Under the pieces are notes generated by a model. The model saw only the letters and a list, made by a program, of their open reading frames with translations. It made no database searches and was not told the DNA's origin. Below, in pieces: positions 46,459 through 54,260 of a DNA stretch of 64,000 nucleotides; position 1 is the stretch's first letter, and every line of letters begins with the position of its first letter. This stretch comes from Halorussus aquaticus (GTDB lineage Archaea; Halobacteriota; Halobacteria; Halobacteriales; Haladaptataceae). Made by a program: the position numbers and the translations under genes. Location: contig NZ_CP100400.1 of NCBI RefSeq assembly GCF_024218795.1, positions 930,001 to 994,000 of the forward strand. Reading direction: 5' to 3'.

Positions 46459-47444
46459 CTGAAATCAGTCAGGGACGCCGAGTCCTTCTGGATGTGTTCG
46501 AAGTCCGGGCGGTCCTCAACGGGCGTGTCGACGTCTGCGAGACGCGGAATGGCGTTCTCAGCCATTCCGTAGAACGTCTCATCTAACTCGATACCCACAG
46601 CATCGTACCCGAGTGCATGCGCTGCAGCGATCGTCGAACCGCTCCCCATGAACGGGTCAAGAATCGTTCCTTCTTGAAGCGGGAGGGACGCATGCACCAA
46701 TTCGCGCATCAGGTACTGTGGCTTCAAGTTCGGGTGCGCTTCTTTCTCCTCATCAGCTCCCGCCGGGTGCGCGTCACGGACGATCTCAGTCTCGTGTTTC
46801 GGTGTTTTCCCGTCTTCGAGGAGATCGGTGAAGGGACGATCGTCAGATTCACGTCGGAGCCCTCCGGTCTGCCACTCTTCGAGGTTCTCAGTAAGTTTTC
46901 CTTCGAGCGGTTTCCGGTATAGGAGCCACGGTTCCCAGTACACGCGCGGCATCGAGGACACGTCTTTGAACTCGGGGTGGTCGTGCGCGCCTTTCGGCCG
47001 GTCACCACCGCGAAGTGTTTTCGTCTCCCGTACGAGCACGTCCCGGCGTTCAAGCCCCGCGTCATCGAACCCGTTGCTCACGTAGTGCATCAGGAGCTGC
47101 GTGGAAGCGATGAACACGTGTCCTCCCGGCCGCAGCTTGTCGTACAGCACATCACCGAGCTTGTGGAAGAATTCCTGCAGCATCTCTAAATCGTCGTCAT
47201 CAAGCACGGTGAATCGCGGCAGTGGCTTTCGTTCATTCCCGTCCAGTTCCGGTGGGATGCGCCAGACACCACCGACGCCGTCGCGCATCTTTTCGACGTT
47301 CTCCTCAGCGAACTCGATCACTCCGTACGGCGGGTCCGTCACGACAGCGTGAAAATGATTATCGGGGAACTCCTCTTCGAGAACTTCGAAGGAATTCCCG
47401 TTAATCAGATCGTAGCCCATTACTCGTGGATTCTCTTGACCCAT
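46455..47444 (-). CDS. DNA methyltransferase (N6-adenine or N4-cytosine, beta class)
   Basis: 329 residues. Motif IV DPPYG (Asp37-Tyr40) comes before motif I DPFMGSGSTIAAAHALG (~263), the beta-class order of N4-cytosine and N6-adenine enzymes using S-adenosylmethionine. GGDRPKGAHDH and WEPWLLYRKPLEGKL lie in the target-recognition region. ATG 47444 is used; ATG 47420 (MGYDLINGNS) is the alternative. Converges on the nuclease pair and should protect their site. DPPY is more common in adenine enzymes. Confidence 0.85.
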   Translation of the reverse strand: MGQENPRVMGYDLINGNSFEVLEEEFPDNHFHAVVTDPPYGVIEFAEENVEKMRDGVGGVWRIPPELDGNERKPLPRFTVLDDDDLEMLQEFFHKLGDVLYDKLRPGGHVFIASTQLLMHYVSNGFDDAGLERRDVLVRETKTLRGGDRPKGAHDHPEFKDVSSMPRVYWEPWLLYRKPLEGKLTENLEEWQTGGLRRESDDRPFTDLLEDGKTPKHETEIVRDAHPAGADEEKEAHPNLKPQYLMRELVHASLPLQEGTILDPFMGSGSTIAAAHALGYDAVGIELDETFYGMAENAIPRLADVDTPVEDRPDFEHIQKDSASLTDFS

Positions 47445-47510
47445 CTTAGTCTCTATGCTCTTCCGTGGGGGTGTAAGTATATCGAATCTTATCGAGTTAT
47501 CATGTAGTCA

Positions 47511-47831
47511 GTGATAAGCCACGCCGGGGTAAACCGACGTACCAACGTGGGCGGAACAGCACCGGCAGACGCTGGATATGTGAAAGGGTCGAAGCACCGC
47601 GTGGCGGTGTTACGGCGATTAGCGCAGTCACCAGCGATCCCGAAAGAGATTAAGACCGACACTGACCGCCCGTATTCCCGTGTGAGTGACGCCGTGGATG
47701 ACCTTCGAGAGCAAGGGTTAGTTGAGTTGCTTGTCCCGGAGGAACAGACGAAAGGGCGACTGTACGCGTTGACTGACCGCGGTGAGGAGTGCTGGGAGTT
47801 CATGGCGGAGAATGGAATGATCGACGGGTGA
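47511..47831 (+). CDS. Winged-helix regulator
   Basis: 106 residues, GTG start. KGSKHRVAVLRRLAQSPAIP, PYSRVSDAVDDLREQGLVEL and GRLYALTDRGEECWE give a typical haloarchaeal winged helix. Divergent from the methyltransferase with 66 bp between, so it may control the R-M genes (C-protein-like role by position). Confidence 0.75.
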   Translation: MISHAGVNRRTNVGGTAPADAGYVKGSKHRVAVLRRLAQSPAIPKEIKTDTDRPYSRVSDAVDDLREQGLVELLVPEEQTKGRLYALTDRGEECWEFMAENGMIDG

Positions 47832-47840
47832 GACGACAGC

Positions 47841-48098
47841 TCACTCAGCGTTAGCAGGCACTAAGTCCCTATGTCGGAACTGCACGCCGACAACCTCTTG
47901 ATTGTCAACGCGACGAACGCGGTAGGAATATCGATCCATCTCCCGCCCGGTCTCTTTATCGAGGGAATCTGTGAACACATCGATAATCTCAACGGTCACG
48001 TCGTGTAACGACGAATCCCTGTCGTCGGGCGACAGGTACACTCGGACAGTGTCACCAGGCGCGTAGGGGTCCAGAGAAGGTTGCGGGATATCGCCCAT
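47841..48098 (-). CDS. Small beta-rich protein
   Basis: 85 residues from ATG 48098. PYAPGDTVRVYLSPDDRDSS, VTVEIIDVF and YRVRRVDNQEVVGVQFRHRD read as a small SH3-like barrel, a kind common in haloarchaeal short proteins. Function not predictable. Confidence 0.5.
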   Translation of the reverse strand: MGDIPQPSLDPYAPGDTVRVYLSPDDRDSSLHDVTVEIIDVFTDSLDKETGREMDRYSYRVRRVDNQEVVGVQFRHRDLVPANAE

Positions 48099-48195
48099 AC
48101 ACACAGTATCTGACGGTGACGGTGTATATCCGTGCGGTCACAGATCGGGCCGCGAACACAGAACACCCTGTCAACGGTCACGCTAACAACCGCCG

Positions 48196-48218
48196 GGGTG
48201 TCCTGCCAGCACGACCAT
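48196..48218 (+). repeat. 23-bp direct repeat, copy 1
   Basis: GGGTGTCCTGCCAGCACGAC, then CAT. Identical to 48499-48521. Each copy lies exactly 27 bp after a TGTCAACG (48169 and 48472). Copy 1 lies 66 bp before the start of the HTH gene at 48284. Confidence 0.8.
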
Positions 48219-48283
48219 CCCGCGCGCGGTCACAGGGTAGCAACCATGTACCTCCAGAACCGAACAGGAGCTAGTACCAAACG

Positions 48284-48451
48284 ATGTCAAACGACGATTT
48301 TGACGAGGGCGACCTCCCAGAACTCGCCCGGGCACACAGCGAGGGAGACGTCACAATCCGGCAAATCGCTACGCTGACGGGCCTGCCATCAGAGGACGTG
48401 TACGAGCGCCTTACAGAACTGTACGACGAACACGACCTAGGTGACGACTGA
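48284..48451 (+). CDS. Small HTH protein
   Basis: 55 residues: SNDDFDEGDLPELARAHSEG, then VTIRQIATLTGLPSEDVYER and a short acidic tail. The second segment is a helix-turn-helix. The gene is on the plus strand between the two 23-bp repeats. A longer minus-strand frame covers the same bases but lacks protein character. Confidence 0.6.
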   Translation: MSNDDFDEGDLPELARAHSEGDVTIRQIATLTGLPSEDVYERLTELYDEHDLGDD

Positions 48452-48498
48452 CCGATCGACACGCGCGAAACTGTCAACGACCGCACTGCCAGTAGTCA

Positions 48499-48521
48499 GG
48501 GTGTCCTGCCAGCACGACCAT
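48499..48521 (+). repeat. 23-bp direct repeat, copy 2
   Basis: Second exact copy of the repeat at 48196-48218; the two bracket the HTH gene. Confidence 0.8.
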
Positions 48522-48663
48522 ACTACCCTGTAACGACGAGTGATGGCACTGTACCCTCAACAACTGCGGTCAGGAATCGTGTTCTCCCCTTCCACCCACT
48601 ATGAGCACCCACTGCGATCACCCACAGTGACCAAGAAATGTTACCGCCCACAGTGACCGCGCA

Positions 48664-48685
48664 GTGTTACCTCTCTTATCCGTGT
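48664..48685 (+). promoter_or_regulatory. Conserved promoter box without a gene
   Basis: GTGTTACCTCTC then TTATCCGTGT, the same 22 bp as the tatA box. The expected start 29 nt after TTATCC is 48705, where there is no start codon; it may drive a small RNA towards attR. Confidence 0.65.
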
Positions 48686-48910
48686 TCTACCCCTTCGAGT
48701 CCGTCTTACCACGAACGGTGTGACGCCGCTCGCCGCCTGGTTTTATCACATGAGAGTCCGTTGAACCGGACGCACACCCGCCGCTAACGATGCGACGATC
48801 AACCGGGAACCCAAGCCGAGACAGGACATCGAAACCCCAAGAGACGCTCGCACAGGCTGGCAACCCCAGCAAGGGAGAACACCCGGAACAGGCAGCACAG
48901 CGCGAGAGAA

Positions 48911-48959
48911 GCCGAGGGCCGGGTTTGAACCGGCGACAAAACGACTACTACTCTGCAAG
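48911..48959 (-). other. tRNA-Cys-like 3' fragment, minus strand
   Basis: Read on the minus strand: CTTGCAGA (GCA-like anticodon loop), then T-arm GCCGG-TTCAAAC-CCGGC and CCTCGGC. No matching 5' acceptor strand is found. It looks like a decayed, inverted tRNA 3' end close to attR. Confidence 0.35.
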
Positions 48960-49027
48960 CACGCGGGCACTCAAGCCCCCGCAAACCGCAACAGCAGGCG
49001 CTCAGCCCCAGAGTCAAGCGCGAGCAA

Positions 49028-49073
49028 GGCCTGCAGAGCCGCCCACCGCCGGTTCAAATCCGGCCCTTGGCTT
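49028..49073 (+). repeat. attR (tRNA-Cys 3' end copy)
   Basis: 46 bp identical to 23699-23744; the sequence upstream of it is unrelated to the tRNA 5' half. Marks the right border. The 225 bp from here to the next host gene hold nothing I can identify. Confidence 0.93.
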
Positions 49074-49298
49074 TCCACAGTTATACTCGACGACGAGTCG
49101 GACGTAACGCAACCCGCTTACGCAGAGGATGGGCGTGACCTCCAGCGCTTCGCCTCGACGTCAATCGGCGTCTCCGAGAGACTCTGCTCGCTCAGTCGCT
49201 TCGCTCCGTCGCTCGCATCCAACCCCTGCCGGTACACGAGCTGTCGGTCGACTGTTGGAATGCACCGAGACGAGCACCCGGGAGAACAGCAACCGACG

Positions 49299-50015
49299 TT
49301 AGGGTCGCCGTCGCTCCAAGGTTGGAATCTCCGCGATGCGTTCCTCGGAGAGTTGGTCCCAGAACACGCCCTCCGGTTTCTCGTACTCCGTCTCCGTCCG
49401 GATAGTCTCGGTCGGCGTGACCACGAGGTCCATCGGCACGTCGTGGGCTTCGACTCGTATCTCCTCGTCGACGACCTGCGAGTCGTGGACGGTCGTCGCA
49501 ATCGGTGTCTCCGCATCGACCAGTCCCAACTCTCGGAGGACCGCGTACTCGAGGTCACTGTATCCTTCGCCTTTCCCGACGCGTGCGCCGCCCTCGGTGA
49601 CTGCGACGCTCCCCGACACGACGAGGTCGATGGGTTCGACGTCCTCGGGCGGCACTTGTCGTGCGTACGATTCGACGTGGGAGATGGTCGGAGCGCTGTC
49701 GTACTCGTCGGTCGGAATCTCCTCGGGGTCGAGTTCGTAGAATGGCTCCTCGTCTCGGAGACGCGGAACTGCCATGTAGACGGTCTTGCCCTCGCGCAGC
49801 GCGCGCCGTCGGACGGGCAACTGCGGCGCGTCGGGGTTCGCCTTGATAGCCGCGGCGTCCCGCCACGCTCTCGTCTCGGCGAGACGGTCGGCGGCGTCGT
49901 CGGCTCCGTCGAAGTTCGGGATGCGGTCGTGAGGCGGGAACGGGAAGCGCGCGATGCCCTCGGCTTCGAGGTGGTCCCAGATTCGCTCGCGGAGTCGCTG
50001 TTTGCGCACGGTCAC
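49299..50015 (-). CDS. 5-formyltetrahydrofolate cyclo-ligase family protein
   Basis: 238 residues, GTG start at 50015 overlapping the upstream oxidoreductase stop by 4 bp. RKQRLRERIWDHLEAEG, KTVYMAVPRL and GARVGKGEGYSDLEYA match the family that converts 5-formyl-THF to 5,10-methenyl-THF with ATP; the last motif is the substrate loop. The sequence is the MTHFSD-like version common in haloarchaea. First host gene after attR. Confidence 0.82.
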   Translation of the reverse strand: MTVRKQRLRERIWDHLEAEGIARFPFPPHDRIPNFDGADDAADRLAETRAWRDAAAIKANPDAPQLPVRRRALREGKTVYMAVPRLRDEEPFYELDPEEIPTDEYDSAPTISHVESYARQVPPEDVEPIDLVVSGSVAVTEGGARVGKGEGYSDLEYAVLRELGLVDAETPIATTVHDSQVVDEEIRVEAHDVPMDLVVTPTETIRTETEYEKPEGVFWDQLSEERIAEIPTLERRRP

Positions 50016-50992
50016 ACCTCCGACACCGCGACGGCCTCGCCGGTCTGCGCGCTCTCGTACAGCGCGTCGATTGTCGCCATGTTCCGGACCGCCTCGTCGG
50101 CGTCGGTGTGCGGAGCGTCTCCCGACGCGACGCACTCGGCGAAGTGTTCGACCTCCAGTCGGTACTGGTCGGTCGGGTCGAACTGCTCGACGACGTGGCG
50201 ACCATCGACCGCGTACTCGATTTCGACGCCGCCGTCGCGCGGGACGAACGCGTCTCGCGCCTCGAGCCACCCGTCCTCGGCTTCGACGCGGTACCGTTGG
50301 GTATCCGCAGTCTCGAACCCGCAGGAGAGCTCGGCGGTCGCTCCGTCTCGGTCGTACTCCAACACACCGGCCAGTTTCGTGTCTACGCCGTGCCCGCCCG
50401 CGTCGTAGGTCGTCGCGTAGGCGCGGTCAGGTTCCCCGAGGAAGAGTCGGGCCGCGCTGACCGCGTAACAGCCCACGTCCATCAGGCTCCCACCGGCGAG
50501 GTCCGGGTCGAGTCGGACGTTCCCGGAGTCGGCCATCGGGAACTGGAACGTGGCTTTCACCGAACGCACGTCGCCCAACTGCTCGCGGACGATCTCCACC
50601 GCGCGTTCGGTCCGGGGATGATATCGGTACATGAACGCCTCCATGAGGGTGACGCCGCGCTCCTCGCAGTAGTCGCCGACCGCGCGCGCCTCCGGGGCGT
50701 CTACCGCGAGCGGTTTCTCACAGAGGACGTGCAGACCTGCGTCCGTGGCCTTCTTCGTCCACTCGGCGTGGAGCGCGTTCGGGAGCGGGTTGTACACCGC
50801 GTCGAGGTCGTCGTCTTCGAGCAAGCCCTCGTAGGAGTCGTAACTGCGCGCGATTCCGAACTCCTCGGCGAAGGCGGCTGCGCGCTCGGAGTCGCGAGAG
50901 GCGACAGCGAGGACTTCGTGGTCGGTGTCTCGAATCGCCGGAACGACTGCCGACCGACCGATGTTGGCGGTGCTGATGACGCCGAATTTCAT
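50012..50992 (-). CDS. Gfo/Idh/MocA-family oxidoreductase
   Basis: 326 residues. Rossmann fold with VISTANIGRSAVVPAI, the CEKPLAVDA motif whose Lys is catalytic, and AFMYRYHPRTERA. The closest family I recognise is D-xylose 1-dehydrogenase-like NADP enzymes of haloarchaea, but the substrate cannot be fixed. Coupled with the cyclo-ligase downstream. Confidence 0.85.
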   Translation of the reverse strand: MKFGVISTANIGRSAVVPAIRDTDHEVLAVASRDSERAAAFAEEFGIARSYDSYEGLLEDDDLDAVYNPLPNALHAEWTKKATDAGLHVLCEKPLAVDAPEARAVGDYCEERGVTLMEAFMYRYHPRTERAVEIVREQLGDVRSVKATFQFPMADSGNVRLDPDLAGGSLMDVGCYAVSAARLFLGEPDRAYATTYDAGGHGVDTKLAGVLEYDRDGATAELSCGFETADTQRYRVEAEDGWLEARDAFVPRDGGVEIEYAVDGRHVVEQFDPTDQYRLEVEHFAECVASGDAPHTDADEAVRNMATIDALYESAQTGEAVAVSEV

Positions 50993-51256
50993 ACTCGACA
51001 GGTCGTACGCCCGTCGGAAAAATCATACCACGCATTCCGATACTCCAAACACTCCGTGTAGTCGCGGCGTCGCTCGATTCTCTCGACCAGTTTCATCTGC
51101 GGTCGTCTACGCGAAAGTAGTGTACCGTCTCCGGCATCACGACGGCGGCCGGTGAGATGCCTCTGGTCCGGACCGAGACCGGACCGAGAACCGACCGAAC
51201 CCGCTACCGCCGCTGAAAAGTAATCATTAAACGGCGCGCGTCGAAACGGTTCGAAC

Positions 51257-52069
51257 ATGCAACGACGAGCCGCGACGGTGTACGCCGTCCTCTTCCTCGT
51301 GATTGCCGCGGGGTCCTACTCGCTCATCGGAGTGGCCCAGGAGCCGGGGATCGACGTTCAAGGGGAGACGTACGCCCAGAACGATACGCTAACCGTCAAC
51401 GGCTACGAGTACACGGTCTCGTCGGTCGGTGACGGCGAGGGAACGCTGACGCGCGTCAACGAGTCGGCGCGCTACACCGCCACGTGGTCGAACAACTCGA
51501 CCGTCCAGTTGGAGAACAACACGTACTTGGTCTCCATCCCCAACACGTCCGACCCGAGTCAGGTCACGCTCCGCCAGCAGTTCAACCTGAGTGACAACAC
51601 CACCACCGTCACGCAGAACGATACTGAGTACGTCGTCGTCGACGACGGCCAGAACAAGTCGCTCGTTCCGGTCGACGAGTACAAGCGCCAGCAGTTCGGC
51701 CAACCCGACACCCGTCAGTATTCGGAGGGCCAGACCTTCCAGTTCGAGGGTAATCAGACGACCGTAACCAACGTCACTGCGGACGCCGCGACGCTGGCTT
51801 GGACCGCGCCGCGCACGCTGGAGACGTCGCTGAGCGATGGCGGGACCGTCGACCTCGGCCCGGAGAACAACAACCAGACGTTCGTCGCTCACTTCCCGGA
51901 GGGACAGGAGGGCGTCGTCCAACTCTCGCAGAACGTCGAAGGGTACCAGTCGCAGGTGGACGACATCGACCACTTCAACGAGCGAATCGCGGGCCTGTGG
52001 GGCGTCACCATCCTGAGCGGCCTCACGGTCGTCCTGCTGTTCGGACTCGCCTTCCTGCCGAACAAGTAA
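51257..52069 (+). CDS. Surface protein with N-terminal signal and C-terminal anchor
   Basis: 270 residues. A hydrophobic N-terminal segment (AVLFLVIAAGSYSLIGVA), a beta-rich outside domain with many Asn-x-Ser/Thr sites, and a C-terminal helix (GVTILSGLTVVLLFGLAFL). No named family. A TATA-like element in the AT-rich TAATCATTAAAC precedes it. Probably extracytoplasmic and glycosylated. Confidence 0.65.
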   Translation: MQRRAATVYAVLFLVIAAGSYSLIGVAQEPGIDVQGETYAQNDTLTVNGYEYTVSSVGDGEGTLTRVNESARYTATWSNNSTVQLENNTYLVSIPNTSDPSQVTLRQQFNLSDNTTTVTQNDTEYVVVDDGQNKSLVPVDEYKRQQFGQPDTRQYSEGQTFQFEGNQTTVTNVTADAATLAWTAPRTLETSLSDGGTVDLGPENNNQTFVAHFPEGQEGVVQLSQNVEGYQSQVDDIDHFNERIAGLWGVTILSGLTVVLLFGLAFLPNK

Positions 52070-52242
52070 TCGCCGTCCGCCGTTTCTCCGCGGTTTCGGT
52101 TCGTCGTCTGCCGACTGCTGATACAGCCGTCCTGTTCTCCCGTCGCGCTCCGAGGCTCTCCAGAACGAGAACTTCCTGTCGAACTCACACCCGATTTGCC
52201 CGGAGGTGGTGTCTATCCGTCACGTCGAATTCGCCGAGCCGG

Positions 52243-52443
52243 TCACTTCCGCGCCAGCCACGCCAGTCCCGCGCCGATGGCGATGGCCGCCACCGCGCCG
52301 AGACCCTGTCCGACCATCAGCAGCATCCCGCCGGACTTGTACGCCCACGGCGTTCCGACGATGGTCGCGAGTCCGACGAGGACGAGCAGTGCGCCGAAAC
52401 CGATGCCGAGCGGTTCGAGTTTGTCCGCGTTCGCAGTCGCCAT
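52243..52443 (-). CDS. Two-helix membrane protein
   Basis: 66 residues from ATG 52443. Helices ~14-33 (GFGALLVLVGLATIVG) and ~38-62. A typical haloarchaeal hypothetical protein; no function can be assigned. Confidence 0.65.
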   Translation of the reverse strand: MATANADKLEPLGIGFGALLVLVGLATIVGTPWAYKSGGMLLMVGQGLGAVAAIAIGAGLAWLARK

Positions 52444-52625
52444 GTGTCCTGAGTCCGTCCGCGGCGGGTTAACTGTTGTTGAAACGAACGACGCCGGAGA
52501 CGAGGACGGCGGTCGAAGACGGATCGGAGAGCGAAGGTGGACCAGAGAGTCGAGATAGATGACGGGGAGATAGAAGAACAGACGAAGGGGAGGCGACGAA
52601 AGGCGAAGCCGTGCGCGAGGAGGCG

Positions 52626-54260
52626 TCAGTCTCGCTTGCGGTCGCTGTCCAACTCGATGTCGGCCTGCTCCAGCAAGTCCTCGACTTCTTCGCGCTTCTC
52701 TTGGTGCTCCGCGAGGAACTCCCGCATCAGTTGGGCGGCCTGCTCCTTGCAGTCGCCGCAGAGTCGCTCGCCGCCGACGCACTCGTCGTACACCTCCTTG
52801 GCGAACTCGTCGTCGTCGCCCGCGAGCAGGTAGGCGTAGAGTTCGTACACCGGGCACTCGTCGGCCCGACCGCCGAGTTCGCGCTGCTTCTCGGCCGTCT
52901 CGCGTCCGCCCGTGGTCGCGGCCTTCACCTTGTCGTAGCCGTCCTCCGGGTCGTCGAGCAGGCTGATGTGGCTGGCCGGAACCGACGAGGACATCTTCCC
53001 GCCGGTCAGGCCGGTCATGAACCGGTGGTAAATCGAGGAGGGCGCGACGAAGCCGTAGCCGCCGTGGTCCATCTCGACCTCGCGAGCGAGGTCCTCGGCG
53101 TCCTCCCGCGAGAGTTCGAAGGTGTCGATGTGCTCGTCGAACACGCGCTTCTCGCCCTCGATTGCGTCGATGAGCGCCTCGAAGGCCTCGTCGGTCGCGT
53201 TCCGGTCGAGGAACCGAACGCGGGGTCGGAGCGGTTCCTTCCCGGCCTCGCCGAGTTTCGCGATTACGCTGTCGCGGGCGTCGTCGGGAGCCATCTCCGC
53301 TTCCAGCCAGTCGGCGGCGTCCTCACAGCGGACCGTCTCCTCCTCGCCGACCTCCTCCGAGAGCGCGGCGTAGGCCGCCGCGAGCAGTTCCCGCTCTTCT
53401 TCGTCGGCCTCGAAACTCGCGTACGCCTTCGTGACGCCGAAGAACTGGGTCCGGGCCGCGAGGTCCCGCGCCAGACGGACGTGGGGGTCTTGGTCGGGAC
53501 CGACCGGAATGACGGTAGGCTTGGGTTCGTCGAGTTGGGGGTACAGAATGTCGGCCATCTGGGTCACGACGCTCTGCATGTGCGAGACGTCGGTCTCACC
53601 CGAGAAGCCGTAGATGTTCTCCAGTTCGGAGAAGTTGGCGCTCGCGCCGAGTTCGAAGGCCAGGTCCTGTAGCTCGCGGTTGTCCGACTGGCGGTACAGT
53701 TCGCCCTCCTCGGGGTCGAACCCGAGCGCCAGCAGACTCAGCAGGTAGTCGCGGGCGTGCTCGTCGATTTCGTCCCACGTCATCCCGCGAGCGCTGTTGG
53801 CTTCGAGGTCTGCGATGAGCGCGTAGGCGTCGCCGCCCTGCTGCTGGTGCCAGATTAGCTCGTCGAACACCAACTTGTGACCGATGTGAGGGTCGCCGGT
53901 CGGCATGAACCCCGAGAGCGCCGCGAACGGTTCGTCGTTCTGCATCGCGCGGGCGACTCGCCGGTAGTCGCGGTGGCCGAAGATGACCCCGCGGCGCATC
54001 AGGTAGTGGGGGTCGGGGACCTCCGCGAGCATCTCGTCGAACTCCTCGATGCCGAACTCCTCGAACAGTTTCCGGTAGTCGGCGACCGTCGCCGACCCCC
54101 ACGGGTCGAGCGTCGTCTCGCCGTCGTCCGTCGCGGTCCCGCCGTCGGGAAGGGTCCGAGGAACCTCCGAGTCGTCCGACTCGGAAATCTCGCCCGGCAG
54201 TGGTTCCGCCGTCGTGCTGTCCGTTCCGTCCTCGCGACCGCTGTCTGTGTGTCGTGTCAT
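52626..54260 (-). CDS. trpS: Tryptophan-tRNA ligase
   Basis: 544 residues from ATG 54260. The class I signatures TGDPHIGH (HIGH) and GGKMSSS (KMSKS) frame the Rossmann catalytic domain; a Cys motif (CVGGERLCGDC) near the C-terminus is typical for the haloarchaeal form. An acidic ~60-residue N-terminal extension precedes the conserved part. It charges tRNA-Trp. It overlaps endA by 4 bp; the link is sensible because haloarchaeal tRNA-Trp has an intron cut by EndA. Confidence 0.95.
   Translation of the reverse strand: MTRHTDSGREDGTDSTTAEPLPGEISESDDSEVPRTLPDGGTATDDGETTLDPWGSATVADYRKLFEEFGIEEFDEMLAEVPDPHYLMRRGVIFGHRDYRRVARAMQNDEPFAALSGFMPTGDPHIGHKLVFDELIWHQQQGGDAYALIADLEANSARGMTWDEIDEHARDYLLSLLALGFDPEEGELYRQSDNRELQDLAFELGASANFSELENIYGFSGETDVSHMQSVVTQMADILYPQLDEPKPTVIPVGPDQDPHVRLARDLAARTQFFGVTKAYASFEADEEERELLAAAYAALSEEVGEEETVRCEDAADWLEAEMAPDDARDSVIAKLGEAGKEPLRPRVRFLDRNATDEAFEALIDAIEGEKRVFDEHIDTFELSREDAEDLAREVEMDHGGYGFVAPSSIYHRFMTGLTGGKMSSSVPASHISLLDDPEDGYDKVKAATTGGRETAEKQRELGGRADECPVYELYAYLLAGDDDEFAKEVYDECVGGERLCGDCKEQAAQLMREFLAEHQEKREEVEDLLEQADIELDSDRKRD

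Larger units (their letters stand above)
48522..49027. other. Right-end non-coding region
   Basis: No credible gene in about 500 bp. It holds the promoter box at 48664, a GTCCG-TTGAAC-CGGAC hairpin at 48756-48771, and a tRNA-3'-like fragment on the minus strand (48911-48959). An open plus-strand frame from 48790 runs through the tRNA-like pieces and attR and is an artefact. Confidence 0.5.
23699..49073. mobile_element. Integrated provirus-like element in tRNA-Cys
   Basis: The 46-bp repeats are 25,329 bp apart. Inside are a tyrosine integrase next to attL, a replication helicase with origin-like repeats, an overlapping block of signal-peptide and membrane proteins ending in a P-loop ATPase, many small genes, recombinase and regulator genes and a restriction-modification system. 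No HK97-type capsid, portal, terminase, tail or double jelly-roll gene is seen. The spike/membrane protein/NTPase order resembles pleolipoviruses, but the element is larger than the ~7-17 kb genomes I know of and has a different replication protein. Base composition is visibly less GC-rich than the host arms. An integrative plasmid that forms vesicles is the main alternative. Confidence 0.9.

Noticed and set aside
23699..49073. Tailed-virus (HK97-type) provirus
   Set aside because: No terminase, portal, capsid protease, major capsid, tail tape-measure or baseplate gene is present.
48790..49107. 105-residue plus-strand frame across attR
   Set aside because: It translates tRNA-like and att sequence; the GFEP-type peptide pattern is a known artefact of T-arm sequence.
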